A stretch of DNA of 64,000 bases from DASYKS01 sp031404815 (lineage in GTDB: Bacteria > Acidobacteriota > Thermoanaerobaculia > Multivoradales > UBA5704), in contig JANNIH010000090.1 of the NCBI GenBank assembly GCA_031404815.1, positions 13,752-77,751 of the forward strand. The letters are read 5' to 3'. How positions within the stretch are numbered: position 1 is the first letter of the stretch; each line of letters opens with the position of its first letter. Position numbers and translations under genes: made by a program. This document shows positions 49,338 through 57,357 of this stretch, piece by piece. The notes below the pieces were generated by a model that searched no databases, was not told where the DNA came from, and saw nothing but the letters and a program-made list of their open reading frames with translations.

Positions 49338-50813
49338 ATGAAGAAGCTCAACGCCTTGAGCCTGGCGCTGCTCGCAGGGCTCGCCACCCTGCCCGCATCA
49401 GCTTCCAGCCACCGCGAAGCTCCGCTGATCACCGAATCGCCGAAAGTGGACGGCACCGATTTCTACATGTTCAACAGCTACGAGCCGGGCCGCGCCGGAT
49501 TCGTCACGCTGATCGCCAACTACCTCCCGCTCCAGGATGCCTACGGCGGTCCGAACTATTTTTCGCTCGATCCGGACGCGCTTTACCGCATCCACCTCGA
49601 CAACGGCGGCGACGGCGTGGAGGACATCTCCTTCCAGTTCAAGTTCAACACCGGCCTGCGCGACATCAAGCTGCCGGTCGGCGGCAAGCAGGTCTCGATT
49701 CCGCTCGAGTTTGCCGGTCCGGTCACGGTGCCCGGCGCCGCAACGTTGAACACGCCCGAAACCTACACGGTGTCGGTCATCCGCGGCGCTTTCTCCAACC
49801 CCGCCCGCACGATGCAGCCGATCACCAACGCGGCTTCCGGCAGCGCGCGCTTCGCCAAGCCGCTCGACAACGTCGGCGAAAAGACGATCTTCGACTATCG
49901 CGACTACGAGGGGCAATTCATCCATCCGATCAACATTCCCGGCTGCGGCGCGGGTCGCGTCTTCGTCGGCCAGCGCAGGGAGTCGTTCGCGGTCAACCTC
50001 GGCGAGATTTTCGACCTGGTGAACCTGGCCAATCCGCTCGGACCGCGCGATGCCGTGCCGAGCACGCTGGCCGAAAAAAACATCACCACCCTGGCGCTCG
50101 AAGTGCCGGCCTCGTGCCTGACCTCCGGCAGCAGCAGCGTGGTGGGGGGCTGGACGACGGCGGCTCTTCCCCGCAACCGGGCGCTTAAAGATGCGCCGGG
50201 CTTCGATCAGCCGGAAACCCAGAGCGGCGATTTCGTCCAGGTTTCGCGCCTCGGCATGCCGCTGGTCAACGAGATCGTGATCGGCCTCAAAGACAAGAAC
50301 AAGTTCAACGCCGGCCGGCCGAGCGCCGACGGCCAGTTCGCCGACTACGTCACCAACCCGACGCTGCCCGAGCTGCTCGAGATCCTGTTCGGATCGGCCG
50401 GAGTGAGCGCCCCGAACAACTTCCCGCGCACCGATCTGGTGGCGACCTTCTTGACCGGCATCGCAGGCGTCAATCAGCTCGGTGGCCCGGCCGAGATGAT
50501 GCGTTTGAACACCGCGATCGCGGCGACCCCGAAGGAAGGCCAGAACAACCTGGGCGTCCTCGGCGGTGACAACGCCGGCTTCCCGAACGGACGCCGGCCG
50601 GGTGACGATGTCGTTGACGCCGAGCTCCGCGTCGCGATGGGCGTGCTCTGCCACGCGTTCCCCGGCGTCTTTTGCAATCCGGCCGACGCGCCCTCCGGCA
50701 ACCAGCCGTTCACCGACGGCACGCTCCAGGACGCGAGCCAGTTCGACTCGGCGTTCCCCTACCTGACCACCCCGATCGCCGGCTCGCCGCACGAGCTGTC
50801 CGGTCTGCCGTAA
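49338..50813 (+). CDS. Secreted DUF4331 family protein
   Basis: 491 residues from ATG 49338 with AGGAGA eight bases before. The signal peptide (MKKLNALSLALLAGLATLPA) ends near SAS. The mature start SSHREAPLITESPKVDGTDF, then YMFNSYEPGRAGFVTLIANY, PNYFSLDPDALYRIHLDNGG and VEDISFQFKFNT, is diagnostic of DUF4331. It ends LTTPIAGSPHELSGLP. Its function is unknown; homologues are exported. A perfect hairpin terminator follows. A 236-base gap upstream has TTGACG at 49221 but no clear -10. Confidence 0.9.
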   Translation: MKKLNALSLALLAGLATLPASASSHREAPLITESPKVDGTDFYMFNSYEPGRAGFVTLIANYLPLQDAYGGPNYFSLDPDALYRIHLDNGGDGVEDISFQFKFNTGLRDIKLPVGGKQVSIPLEFAGPVTVPGAATLNTPETYTVSVIRGAFSNPARTMQPITNAASGSARFAKPLDNVGEKTIFDYRDYEGQFIHPINIPGCGAGRVFVGQRRESFAVNLGEIFDLVNLANPLGPRDAVPSTLAEKNITTLALEVPASCLTSGSSSVVGGWTTAALPRNRALKDAPGFDQPETQSGDFVQVSRLGMPLVNEIVIGLKDKNKFNAGRPSADGQFADYVTNPTLPELLEILFGSAGVSAPNNFPRTDLVATFLTGIAGVNQLGGPAEMMRLNTAIAATPKEGQNNLGVLGGDNAGFPNGRRPGDDVVDAELRVAMGVLCHAFPGVFCNPADAPSGNQPFTDGTLQDASQFDSAFPYLTTPIAGSPHELSGLP

Positions 50814-50841
50814 ACCTCGAGCCATCGGTTCACTTCTGGGG

Positions 50842-50870
50842 GCGGGCGAGACACTTCGCCCGCCTTTTTC
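50842..50870 (+). terminator. Rho-independent terminator of the DUF4331 gene
   Basis: GGCGGGCGA and TCGCCCGCC form a perfect 9-bp stem with a six-base loop, followed by TTTTT. Confidence 0.85.
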
Positions 50871-50925
50871 TTTGGGGTTCACCTTGGGCGCGGGGCTCCT
50901 GGTTGCTACGACCCACGGGCGCTTT

Positions 50926-51291
50926 CTACTTCTTGCCCCGCGCCGCGCGCCGACCCAAGAACCAACCGATCGCCAGACCGATCCCTACCGCCGCCAAGCT
51001 CCGCCGAGGGTCCGTCACCGGGATGAAGCGGGTCCCCTCGGGCGAGACCTCGATCGCGCCGATCGGCCAGGCGGCGATCGCGCCGCCCCCTCCCCCGCCA
51101 CCCCGCTCCGGAGATCGCCCCTCGGTCGCCGCCTCCATCCTTCCCGCGCCGCCGCCGAACAGGCAGGCGACCCGGGCGACCGGAATCACGGTGCGCTCGC
51201 CTTGGGTGACCGGTTCCCCGAACGCGGCATGCGCCCCACCGGTCGTGGTCAACTGTTCGCCAAGGCTTTGAATCAGGGCTTCGGGTCGCAT
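50926..51291 (-). CDS. GerW/YtfJ-family protein
   Basis: 121 residues from ATG 51291 with GAGGGAGA upstream. PEALIQSLGEQLTTTGGAHA, FGEPVTQGERTVIPVARVAC and a glycine-rich GGGGGGGAIAAWPIGAIEVS match the GerW (YtfJ) family. IEVSPEGTRFIPV and a C-terminal helix (AAVGIGLAIGWFLGRRAARG) end it. YtfJ is a sporulation and germination protein in Bacillus; no other spore gene is present, so here it is probably a general membrane-associated protein. It diverges from the DUF4160-DUF2442 gene. Confidence 0.85.
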   Translation of the reverse strand: MRPEALIQSLGEQLTTTGGAHAAFGEPVTQGERTVIPVARVACLFGGGAGRMEAATEGRSPERGGGGGGGAIAAWPIGAIEVSPEGTRFIPVTDPRRSLAAVGIGLAIGWFLGRRAARGKK

Positions 51292-51363
51292 GTTGTCTCC
51301 CTCTCTGCCGGCGCAGGAGCCTCCATGGCTGGGGCGCCGCATTGACGCCACTCTACTGAAAGT

Positions 51364-51380
51364 GGGCCACCTAGTGGCCC
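51364..51380. promoter_or_regulatory. Short palindrome GGGCCAC-CTA-GTGGCCC in a divergent intergenic region
   Basis: A 7-bp inverted repeat with a three-base centre lies about 40 bases before GTG 51419 and 72 bases before the GerW gene. A small operator is possible. Confidence 0.3.
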
Positions 51381-51406
51381 CGGCCCCGTTCGCCCGCTGG
51401 TCCGAG

Positions 51407-51412
51407 TAGAAT
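51407..51412 (+). promoter_or_regulatory. Possible -10 hexamer (TAGAAT) of the DUF4160-DUF2442 gene
   Basis: TAGAAT lies six bases before the GTG start with no Shine-Dalgarno, as at other small genes here. Confidence 0.35.
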
Positions 51413-51418
51413 CGGGGC

Positions 51419-51841
51419 GTGCCCGTCATCTCTCTTTTCTTCGGTATCGTGATCCGGATGTTCTACCGCGAGCATGGCATCGCTCACTTCCACGCCGAGT
51501 ACCAGGGCCAGCAGGCAACCTTCACGTTTGACGGAGAGGTCTTGGCTGGCGCCCTCCAGTCTCGAACCGCCCTCCACCTGATCAAGGAGTGGGCCATCCT
51601 ACCGACCGTTATTCGCGCCGAGTATCGAGGCAACTATAGGATCTGGGTGCTGTTCAACGACGGGGTCGAAAGCTCAGTCGACTTCTCAGACTGGCTGACC
51701 GGCCCGGTCTTCGAACCGCTCCAGGATCCCGGGTACTTCCAGCGCTTCTTTCTGGATGGCGGAACCGTCGCCTGGCCGAACGGCGCTGATATTGCGCCGG
51801 AGACGCTCTATGAACAGGCGCGGTCCAGCAAGGCCGCCTGA
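51419..51841 (+). CDS. DUF4160-DUF2442 fusion protein
   Basis: 140 residues from GTG 51419. Residues 1-55 (VISLFFGIVIRMFYREHGIA, HFHAEYQGQQATFTFDGEVL) are DUF4160. Residues 63-140 (VIRAEYRGNYRIWVLFNDGV, FSDWLTGPVFEPLQDPGYFQ, TVAWPNGADIAPETLYEQAR) are DUF2442. In most genomes these are two adjacent genes of a TA-like pair. Here the end of DUF4160 is shortened (KEWAILPT) and runs straight into DUF2442. The fused form could be a working single chain or a recent deletion product. Its translation is uninterrupted. Confidence 0.82.
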   Translation: MPVISLFFGIVIRMFYREHGIAHFHAEYQGQQATFTFDGEVLAGALQSRTALHLIKEWAILPTVIRAEYRGNYRIWVLFNDGVESSVDFSDWLTGPVFEPLQDPGYFQRFFLDGGTVAWPNGADIAPETLYEQARSSKAA

Positions 51842-51853
51842 GAGCGTCAAAGC

Positions 51854-52498
51854 ATGCGAACAATCACGGGCAGAGTTGTCCAGGGACGGATCGAAGTTCC
51901 CCACGAGGATTGGGTCGAGGGAACGAAGGTGACGACTTTGATCCCGGAGGAGGCCGAGACGTTCACCCTCAACGAGGCCGAAGCAGACTTGTTGTCCTCC
52001 ATCGCAGAGCTGGATCGGGGAGAGTTCGTCTCCGAAGCCGAGGTGCTGCGGGACCTGACCAGCGATTTCCTCCGCCTGCGTCGCGAGCAGGAGATCGATG
52101 CCCGGTACGAGCGTGCCTACACCAACATCGACCAGCCGCTCGGCAAGGAATTCGAAGGATGGGAAGCCGAGGGCGTATGGCCCCCCGAGACCAGCAAGGC
52201 CGCGCAGGGTTATGCTCCTGCTATGTCTAGGGACTCCGCCCACGCAAAGGTCGTCACCGTCGACTTACCGGACGAGGCGTTCCAGCACCGGCCCTGGTCG
52301 GCGCAAGAGGTCTCTCAGGAGATGCGTCGGCTATGGCTCCTCGAAGAGGTGCGCTCGCGCCGGCTCGGCTTCGGCAAGGCGGCCGAACTCGCCGGGGTGC
52401 CCGTGGCGACTTTCCTGCACCTGATGGGCGAGCACCACATCGACGTCTTCGACTTCGACGATTCCGAGCTTGATCGCGAACTCAGCCCAATGTCGTGA
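51854..52498 (+). CDS. Composite antitoxin: MazE/DUF104-like part fused to a UPF0175 domain
   Basis: 214 residues. The first ~115 (RTITGRVVQGRIEVPHEDWV ... REQEIDARYERAYTNIDQPL, KEFEGWEAEGVWPPE) resemble antitoxins of the DUF104/MazE kind. From residue 124 (ATG 52223, MSRDSAHAKVVTVDLPDEAF) the sequence is a UPF0175 antitoxin: LWLLEEVRSRRLGFGKAAEL, AGVPVATFLHLMGEHHIDVF. TATGCT lies six bases before ATG 52223, so the second part may have its own transcript. UPF0175 antitoxins normally pair with DUF3368 PIN toxins; the one downstream is broken. Confidence 0.75.
   Translation: MRTITGRVVQGRIEVPHEDWVEGTKVTTLIPEEAETFTLNEAEADLLSSIAELDRGEFVSEAEVLRDLTSDFLRLRREQEIDARYERAYTNIDQPLGKEFEGWEAEGVWPPETSKAAQGYAPAMSRDSAHAKVVTVDLPDEAFQHRPWSAQEVSQEMRRLWLLEEVRSRRLGFGKAAELAGVPVATFLHLMGEHHIDVFDFDDSELDRELSPMS
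52211..52216 (+). promoter_or_regulatory. Possible internal -10 hexamer (TATGCT) for the UPF0175 part
   Basis: It lies within the composite antitoxin gene, six bases before in-frame ATG 52223. Confidence 0.3.
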
Positions 52499-52860
52499 TC
52501 GTCGTTGCAGACGCCGGACCCCTGATCCACCTCAGCCAGGTCCGCCTGCTCCGACTTCTTCCTCTTTTCTAAACGCAGATCCCCGTTCCTGACCTCGTCT
52601 ACAACGAGGTCGTGAGGGAGGGGGACACGCTCCCTGGCAGTGCGGAGATTCGCGATGCGGATTGGATCGAACGGATCCCTCATGATCCAGGTGCGCCGCG
52701 CCCAGCTCGACCAGGGGGAGGCCGCGGTTATCTGAATGGCTGTAGAACGAAAGGCCGCCCTGGATCTTTCGGACGATCGACCTCCTCGATTCGAGGCAGG
52801 GCAGCTCGGTTTGGCTAGAGGGAAAGGACTTCGTCGAGGCGAAACGGCGAAGCGAGTCTC
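52495..52860 (+). pseudogene. DUF3368 PIN-domain toxin, frameshifted
   Basis: GTG 52495 overlaps the antitoxin stop and reads VIVVADAGPLIHLSQVRLLR, the PIN N-terminus with the metal-binding Asp, then stops at TAA 52570. The family continues in another frame: IPVPDLVYNEVVREGDTLPG and SAEIRDADWIERIP. Another frame gives VRRAQLDQGEAAV, then AVERKAALDLSDDRPPRFEA, the LDxGExxAI and DDRxxRxxA segments. At least two frameshifts separate these parts. The toxin is therefore dead beside its antitoxin. Confidence 0.8.
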
Positions 52861-53046
52861 GGGAGGCCCGCGCTCGGAGTGACCGAACTGACGAGCCGAG
52901 GAAAATGTTTGTCGGAGTGGCTTCGCACATGACTCCTATCGCCGCGAAGGCTGCCGAGGAGACATATCAGACAGGTGTGGACCGATTGGCTGTCTGAATT
53001 CGCGTTTAGTGGTACTTCTCAACGCTCCCAACGGCCGGAGAATCCT

Positions 53047-55194
53047 ATGTCTCGAACAATTTGCCCTACCTGCGGTGCGGCCTTCGAAGGCTGGCATTGC
53101 CCGACCTGCTATGTCTCTGACCGCGCCAGGCAGACTGCGAAGGAGGTCGGGGAGCGGAGCATCCAAGCTCAGCACGAAGTAGCTGCAAGGCTCGCGGAAC
53201 GAATCGCCGAGGAGCAAGAGTTAAGTCGTCAAGCGCAATACGAGGCCGCGTACAGGATGGAACAAGCGAGCGCGGAAGCCTCCCGGCAACATAGAGAGAC
53301 CATCTCGAATTCGTGGCGCCTGGAAGCGAAGGCGAAAGCTGATCGAGCGCACGAACTCTACAGAGCTGGCCTTTTCGAGGAGGCGGCCGCTCTTGCGCAG
53401 CAAGCTATCCAGCAGGACCCAAGCAATCTCGATGCCTACAAAGCTGCTGCGTGGTCTCTCGAGGCGCAGGGCAACCAGGCGGAAGCACGCAGGCTATTCG
53501 CGAAACAGCTTGCCCTGCTCCCAGCCTCGGAACAGAATGAGTCCCCAATTGAGTTCGGGATAGTTCTCACGGGCTTGCCGCCTGATGATGAATTGCTGAC
53601 AACCGCTCGCCAGCTCCTTGGTGTCCTCATCCCATCTTGGCGCCTTCAGGGCGACATCAGCTACGTTCTAAAGGCCATGATTTATCGAGGCTGGCGAGCC
53701 GAAGTCGGGCGACTTGTCGACCGTTTGCGTGAGAAGCCTGACCCTGCCGTTCTCGTACCGCACATCATGGCCTTGCGAGAGGCTGGCTATTCTGCGGAAG
53801 GCACACGCCTCGCTATGAACACCGCAGCAGCGTACCCCTCGCTTTGGCACTACCGCTGGGCCATTGAGATGGCTGGCGACTCCTCAACCCAGGAGGTTGC
53901 TGGACTGTCTAAATGGCTCGCGATAGTCCCAGCTGCAAGACGTCATGAACTCCGGCAAGAGTTCATTGAAATGAAGGTACATCCCCAGTACCCCCTCTCA
54001 GGCAGGGCCCTGGGACTTATCCGCGATGCGATGGTCCAGCAGAGAATGATATGGCAGGGTGAAATCGCCACAGAGCTTTCAAACAATGCCACTCGTAATT
54101 CTTGCGCTCAGGAATCACACAGGACCTACTGGAGATCCAAAGCGATATACCCGTTAACGCCTATCCCAATTGGAGTCTCGCTAGCACTCCTTTTCGGCTT
54201 TTTGATTCCTGCAGCACTCGAAAGAGGATCGCCCTGGCTTCGAAGCTCGGTGGAGCATGCGCAACCCTTCTTGGTTTTTCTCTCAGCGATTTCGCTAGTG
54301 GCTCCGATTTATTTCCTTAGGCGAAAAGCGAGAACGGATATTTACCGAACTTCTTACTGCGCGGATTGGGACGCAGAAAACTATGGATGGCAGACTGCCT
54401 TGGGCTACGATAGTTCTTCTTCAAGTGATGCTGGAAATGCCGCGCAGCGCTCTTGGAGTGGCTCGACGCACGCCGCACTTTGGACTACAGCGCTAGTTGC
54501 GCTGTTCGTGGGCGTCATCTTGTTCTCAATTTTCCTGCACGAGCCTAGACTTGAGGTAGCCGCAACCGCCGTGGAGACGCCACCTGAACAGCTGCAGAGT
54601 GCAGGTACACCTCTAACCCCTGACATGGCAACGCAGACGAGCGATAGCCAGACAACTGCCCTCGACGAGAACGGAACGGCGCCGGACCTGACTCTATCTC
54701 CGTCGCAAATAACGGCAAATTCGGTAGGTCCTGTACAGCTAGGGATGACTGTTGCTCAGGCTCGGCAAGCCCTACCGACTTTCAGTTTTGGTCGTTCAAC
54801 CGATGGCGAGGGCATGGCGTTGATCGAGGTCCGGAGCGCCGGGGTCGTAGAGATGGTACTTTACGCTGGGGAAGGAGACTCACAGAGTCCGATCAACGAT
54901 CTTGCTAGTCTACAGGCCATCTTTGTGTACGGCAGCGAATATGCCACACCCGAAGGCGTTCATCCTGGGATGCCCCTAAGCGACGTCGAAAGTAGGTTCG
55001 GAAAACTGACAGAGATAACGTTGAGCGAGATCGAATCACGAGAGTATGCGGATTTTGCCAATAAGCCGCCTGGCTTAACGATTCAAGTTGGGCTTCCCGA
55101 GGTTGGACTTGCTGGCAACTACTCGGAAGGTGAACGGAGGACGAGCGCGTACTTTCCAACGGCTGTGGTCACAAATATCATGATTAGTGAATAG
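53047..55194 (+). CDS. Large membrane protein: zinc ribbon, TPR, C-terminal repeat domain; foreign-looking
   Basis: 715 residues from ATG 53047. A short zinc ribbon (CPTCGAAF...CPTCYV) opens the chain. A long Glu/Ala-rich coiled coil (about 18-110) and a TPR pair (AHELYRAGLFEEAAALAQQA, DAYKAAAWSLEAQGNQAEAR) come next. Three membrane helices lie near 368-390, 406-425 and 478-500. The C-terminal 150 residues have ITANSVGPVQLGMTVAQARQ and GVHPGMPLSDVESRFGK, two copies of a GPxxxGM-type motif seen in SmpA/BLIP-like domains. Local G+C is near 50 % (sampled at 54121), well below the surroundings, so acquisition is likely. I know no named family. Confidence 0.75.
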   Translation: MSRTICPTCGAAFEGWHCPTCYVSDRARQTAKEVGERSIQAQHEVAARLAERIAEEQELSRQAQYEAAYRMEQASAEASRQHRETISNSWRLEAKAKADRAHELYRAGLFEEAAALAQQAIQQDPSNLDAYKAAAWSLEAQGNQAEARRLFAKQLALLPASEQNESPIEFGIVLTGLPPDDELLTTARQLLGVLIPSWRLQGDISYVLKAMIYRGWRAEVGRLVDRLREKPDPAVLVPHIMALREAGYSAEGTRLAMNTAAAYPSLWHYRWAIEMAGDSSTQEVAGLSKWLAIVPAARRHELRQEFIEMKVHPQYPLSGRALGLIRDAMVQQRMIWQGEIATELSNNATRNSCAQESHRTYWRSKAIYPLTPIPIGVSLALLFGFLIPAALERGSPWLRSSVEHAQPFLVFLSAISLVAPIYFLRRKARTDIYRTSYCADWDAENYGWQTALGYDSSSSSDAGNAAQRSWSGSTHAALWTTALVALFVGVILFSIFLHEPRLEVAATAVETPPEQLQSAGTPLTPDMATQTSDSQTTALDENGTAPDLTLSPSQITANSVGPVQLGMTVAQARQALPTFSFGRSTDGEGMALIEVRSAGVVEMVLYAGEGDSQSPINDLASLQAIFVYGSEYATPEGVHPGMPLSDVESRFGKLTEITLSEIESREYADFANKPPGLTIQVGLPEVGLAGNYSEGERRTSAYFPTAVVTNIMISE

Positions 55195-55302
55195 GGCGCC
55201 TGGTCTGTGGTGGAGGGTTTATAAGTCTCCGGTACGGACAGAATAAGTGAGCTGACGACACTCCTCGCGAACCTCGCCGGGCGACAAATCGGAGGGTCGA
55301 AG

Positions 55303-55375
55303 GTGAACCTGGCGCAGCGGATCGAGATGAACGCGAAGGTGATGCTCGGCAAACCCGTGATTCGCGGGACGCGTA
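55303..55375 (+). pseudogene. DUF433 antitoxin remnant
   Basis: From GTG 55303: VNLAQRIEMNAKVMLGKPVI followed by RGTRM. This is the exact N-terminal signature of DUF433 proteins (IxxxPxVMxGKPxIRGTR). The rest of the domain is missing; the sequence passes at about 55376 into HigB-like code in another frame. Confidence 0.7.
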
Positions 55376-55376
55376 T

Positions 55377-55585
55377 GCACGCATCCGGCGGCTGACGCTG
55401 GGAAACACCGGAGACGTAAAACCCGTCGGCGAAGGAGTCTCGGAGTTCCGGATCGACTACGGCCCCGGCTACAGGCTGTATTTCGTGCAGCGGGACAGGC
55501 AGTTGTGATTCTGCTGGCCAGTGGCGATAAACGTACTCAGAGCCAAGACATCGCAACGGCCATTGGGCTGGCCCGGGACCTCTAG
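55377..55585 (+). pseudogene. HigB/RelE-type toxin remnant with frameshift
   Basis: ARIRRLTLGNTGDVKPVGEG, then VSEFRIDYGPGYRLYFVQRD, end at TGA 55506-55508. The sequence resumes one base out of frame as VILLASGDKRTQSQDIATAI and GLARDL to TAG 55583-55585. That is the C-terminal two thirds of a phage-Gp49/HigB-like toxin. The N-terminus is lost at the junction with the DUF433 fragment. Confidence 0.75.
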
Positions 55586-55594
55586 GAGGACAGC

Positions 55595-55795
55595 ATGGCT
55601 AAAACACAGACTCGCCCGTGGGATGTCGTAGAGCACCTCGAAACCGAGGAGGACATGGCCGCTTACCTCGAGGCCGCCCTCGAGGAAGGCGACCCGGCAC
55701 TGATCGCCGCCGCACTCGGTGACATTGCGCGCGCGAAGGGAATGACCCAGATCGCCCGCGAGACGGGGCTTGGGCGCGAGAGCCTCCCGAGATGA
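55595..55795 (+). pseudogene. HigA-type antitoxin, 3' truncated
   Basis: 66 residues from ATG 55595, with GGAGGA upstream: PWDVVEHLETEEDMAAYLEA, then ALIAAALGDIARAKGMTQIA and RETGLGRESLP. Full HigA-like antidote proteins of this type run to about 95-100 residues with a further helix after GLGRESLYKAL. The reading frame stops at GLGRESLPR, exactly where it meets the acyltransferase remnant. The protein may still be made, but its HTH is incomplete. Confidence 0.7.
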
Positions 55796-55929
55796 CGCTA
55801 CCCGAGGATGCCACCGAAGCGACCGCGGCGATGACGCTCGAAATCGAGCAGCAGATCCGCCGGGTCCCGGAGCAGTGGGTGTGGATCCACCGGCGGTGGA
55901 AGCGGCAGCCGGCGGGGTTGGCGATCTAG
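55792..55929 (+). pseudogene. 3' remnant of an LpxL/HtrB-type lipid A acyltransferase
   Basis: The frame from 55792 reads EDATEATAAMTLEIEQQIRR, then VPEQWVWIHRRWKRQP and a stop at 55929. PEQWxWxHRRWK is the classic C-terminal motif of Kdo2-lipid A lauroyl/myristoyl transferases. Only about 45 residues remain. It supports a diderm ancestor with lipid A and records a deletion that joined the antitoxin to this gene end. Confidence 0.7.
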
Positions 55930-56098
55930 TTCCCAAACCTCTGGCGCCGGACGAGAGCTGGTCTCAATCGGCCAGAGCCGTTTCACGCTTTCGAGTTCGC
56001 CAGCACTACTCCTTGTAGGAAGACCGCACCACCCCGCTTGGCGAACCGGTTGCGGCCCGCCTCAGGGCCGCACCTCGAACAAAAAAAAGGAGAGTTCT

Positions 56099-56548
56099 AT
56101 GCGTAGTTTTCGACTCGCCGTCCTCCTCACATTCGCTGCGCTTCTTGTGTCTCTGGCCCCCGCCCAGGCCGCCCAAGGGGCGGCCACTCAGACTTTCTGT
56201 GTCTCCGGGACATCGAACGGTGTCGGCTGGAGTTGGGGCATTGTCAGCAACGGCGGTCTCCGTGGGCGGGCGGTGGTCAAGCCATTGCCGGCCGGCGCCG
56301 GTTGCGCCGCGTTCGCCCGGGCATTCGTGGGCTCGGTCAATAGCGTTCCGCTCTCCGGCTGCACGGCGAAAGTCAGCGCCAACAACCCCTGTTGCTTCAC
56401 GATCACCTGCGAAGAAGGCTTCGACTTCTGGATCGGTGATGCGAATGGCGACCCAGCGGGCGATTCCTGCAAAGTGACCGACAGTCCGGATGGCTGTTCG
56501 TTCAACCCGATCATCTTCTTTACGAAGAATCCCGCGGTCATTCCGTAG
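56099..56548 (+). CDS. Small secreted Cys-rich protein, function unknown
   Basis: 149 residues from ATG 56099, with AAAGGAGAG upstream. The signal peptide FRLAVLLTFAALLVSLAPAQ ends near QAA. The mature part has seven cysteines (TFCVSGTSNGVGW, GAGCAAF, LSGCTAKVSANNPCCFTITC, DSCKVTDSPDGCSF) and a glycine-rich start. Codon use is typical for the genome. No family recognised; disulfide-stabilised and exported. Confidence 0.7.
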   Translation: MRSFRLAVLLTFAALLVSLAPAQAAQGAATQTFCVSGTSNGVGWSWGIVSNGGLRGRAVVKPLPAGAGCAAFARAFVGSVNSVPLSGCTAKVSANNPCCFTITCEEGFDFWIGDANGDPAGDSCKVTDSPDGCSFNPIIFFTKNPAVIP

Positions 56549-56681
56549 CGGTTCGCCAACCTCGGCCGGGGGCGACGCTCGTGCGCCGCCCCCAACATCC
56601 GCGGCTCGCAGCCTCGATAGCAGTACGGCCCGAAGCCGAGTGTTAGCATGCGACCGTTCCTCAACCCTGTGATCCGGGAGA

Positions 56682-57161
56682 ATGGCGATGCGGAATTCGA
56701 TCTTGGCGATGAGTATGGCCCTGGCTTTCGTGACCGGATCGCTCGGTGCGGCGACCCAGAAGCCGGATGTCGGCCCTGGGCGTATCGCCTGGTTCGACAT
56801 CTCAACGACCGACCTCCCGCGGTCGAAGGAGTTCTACGGCAAGCTGTTCGATTGGCAATTCACACCGGTTCAGGGAACCGATCTGGCGGCCGAGATCGTC
56901 GCGGGCGGCACAGCGATTGGGACTCTGCGTGTCGCGGAGGGCAAGATCGGCACGTTCAACGGCGTCGTCTACGTCCAAGTGAACGACATCCAAGCCAGCT
57001 GCCAGAAGGCGACTCAGTTGGGAGGAACCGTCGTGCCCGGATTTCCCTTCAACCTGGACGACGGCAGGGGAGCGATCGCCCTGATCGTAGATCCCGCAGG
57101 CCACCCGATCGGCATGTACTCGGGGACCCCGCTCCCTCCCGCGGCAACTCCGGCTCCGTGA
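56682..57161 (+). CDS. Exported VOC-family (glyoxalase/bleomycin resistance-like) protein
   Basis: 159 residues from ATG 56682 with GGGAG upstream. A signal peptide (RNSILAMSMALAFVTGSLGA) precedes one VOC module pair: RIAWFDISTTDLPRSKEFYG, KLFDWQFTPVQG, then VVYVQVNDIQASCQKATQLG, GGTVVPGFPFNLDDGRGAIA and LIVDPAGHPIGMYSG. This is the CGNR-like 'DUF-VOC with FYGKLFGW' type, usually cytosolic; a signal peptide is unusual. Metal-ligand positions are not complete enough to assign an activity. Confidence 0.82.
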   Translation: MAMRNSILAMSMALAFVTGSLGAATQKPDVGPGRIAWFDISTTDLPRSKEFYGKLFDWQFTPVQGTDLAAEIVAGGTAIGTLRVAEGKIGTFNGVVYVQVNDIQASCQKATQLGGTVVPGFPFNLDDGRGAIALIVDPAGHPIGMYSGTPLPPAATPAP

Positions 57162-57357
57162 GGATCCGCGCCTCACCTGCGTGGTTGCTGGAGGCATTGG
57201 TTACCCTTCCTGGAAAGGCGCTCATCCGGGCGCGGGTCTGCCGGGGTGTCATCTCCGGTGGCGGGAGGAACCTCCGGCAAAGCCACCGCCAGTCCCCCGT
57301 TTTGCAGTCTGGTAGCCTCGCTTGGCATATGATCTGGAGATTCGAGGAGGCACTATC

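Noticed and set aside
50926..51291. Evidence for sporulation (GerW/YtfJ, SpoIID)
   Set aside because: Both families occur in non-spore-formers, and no other spore genes are present.
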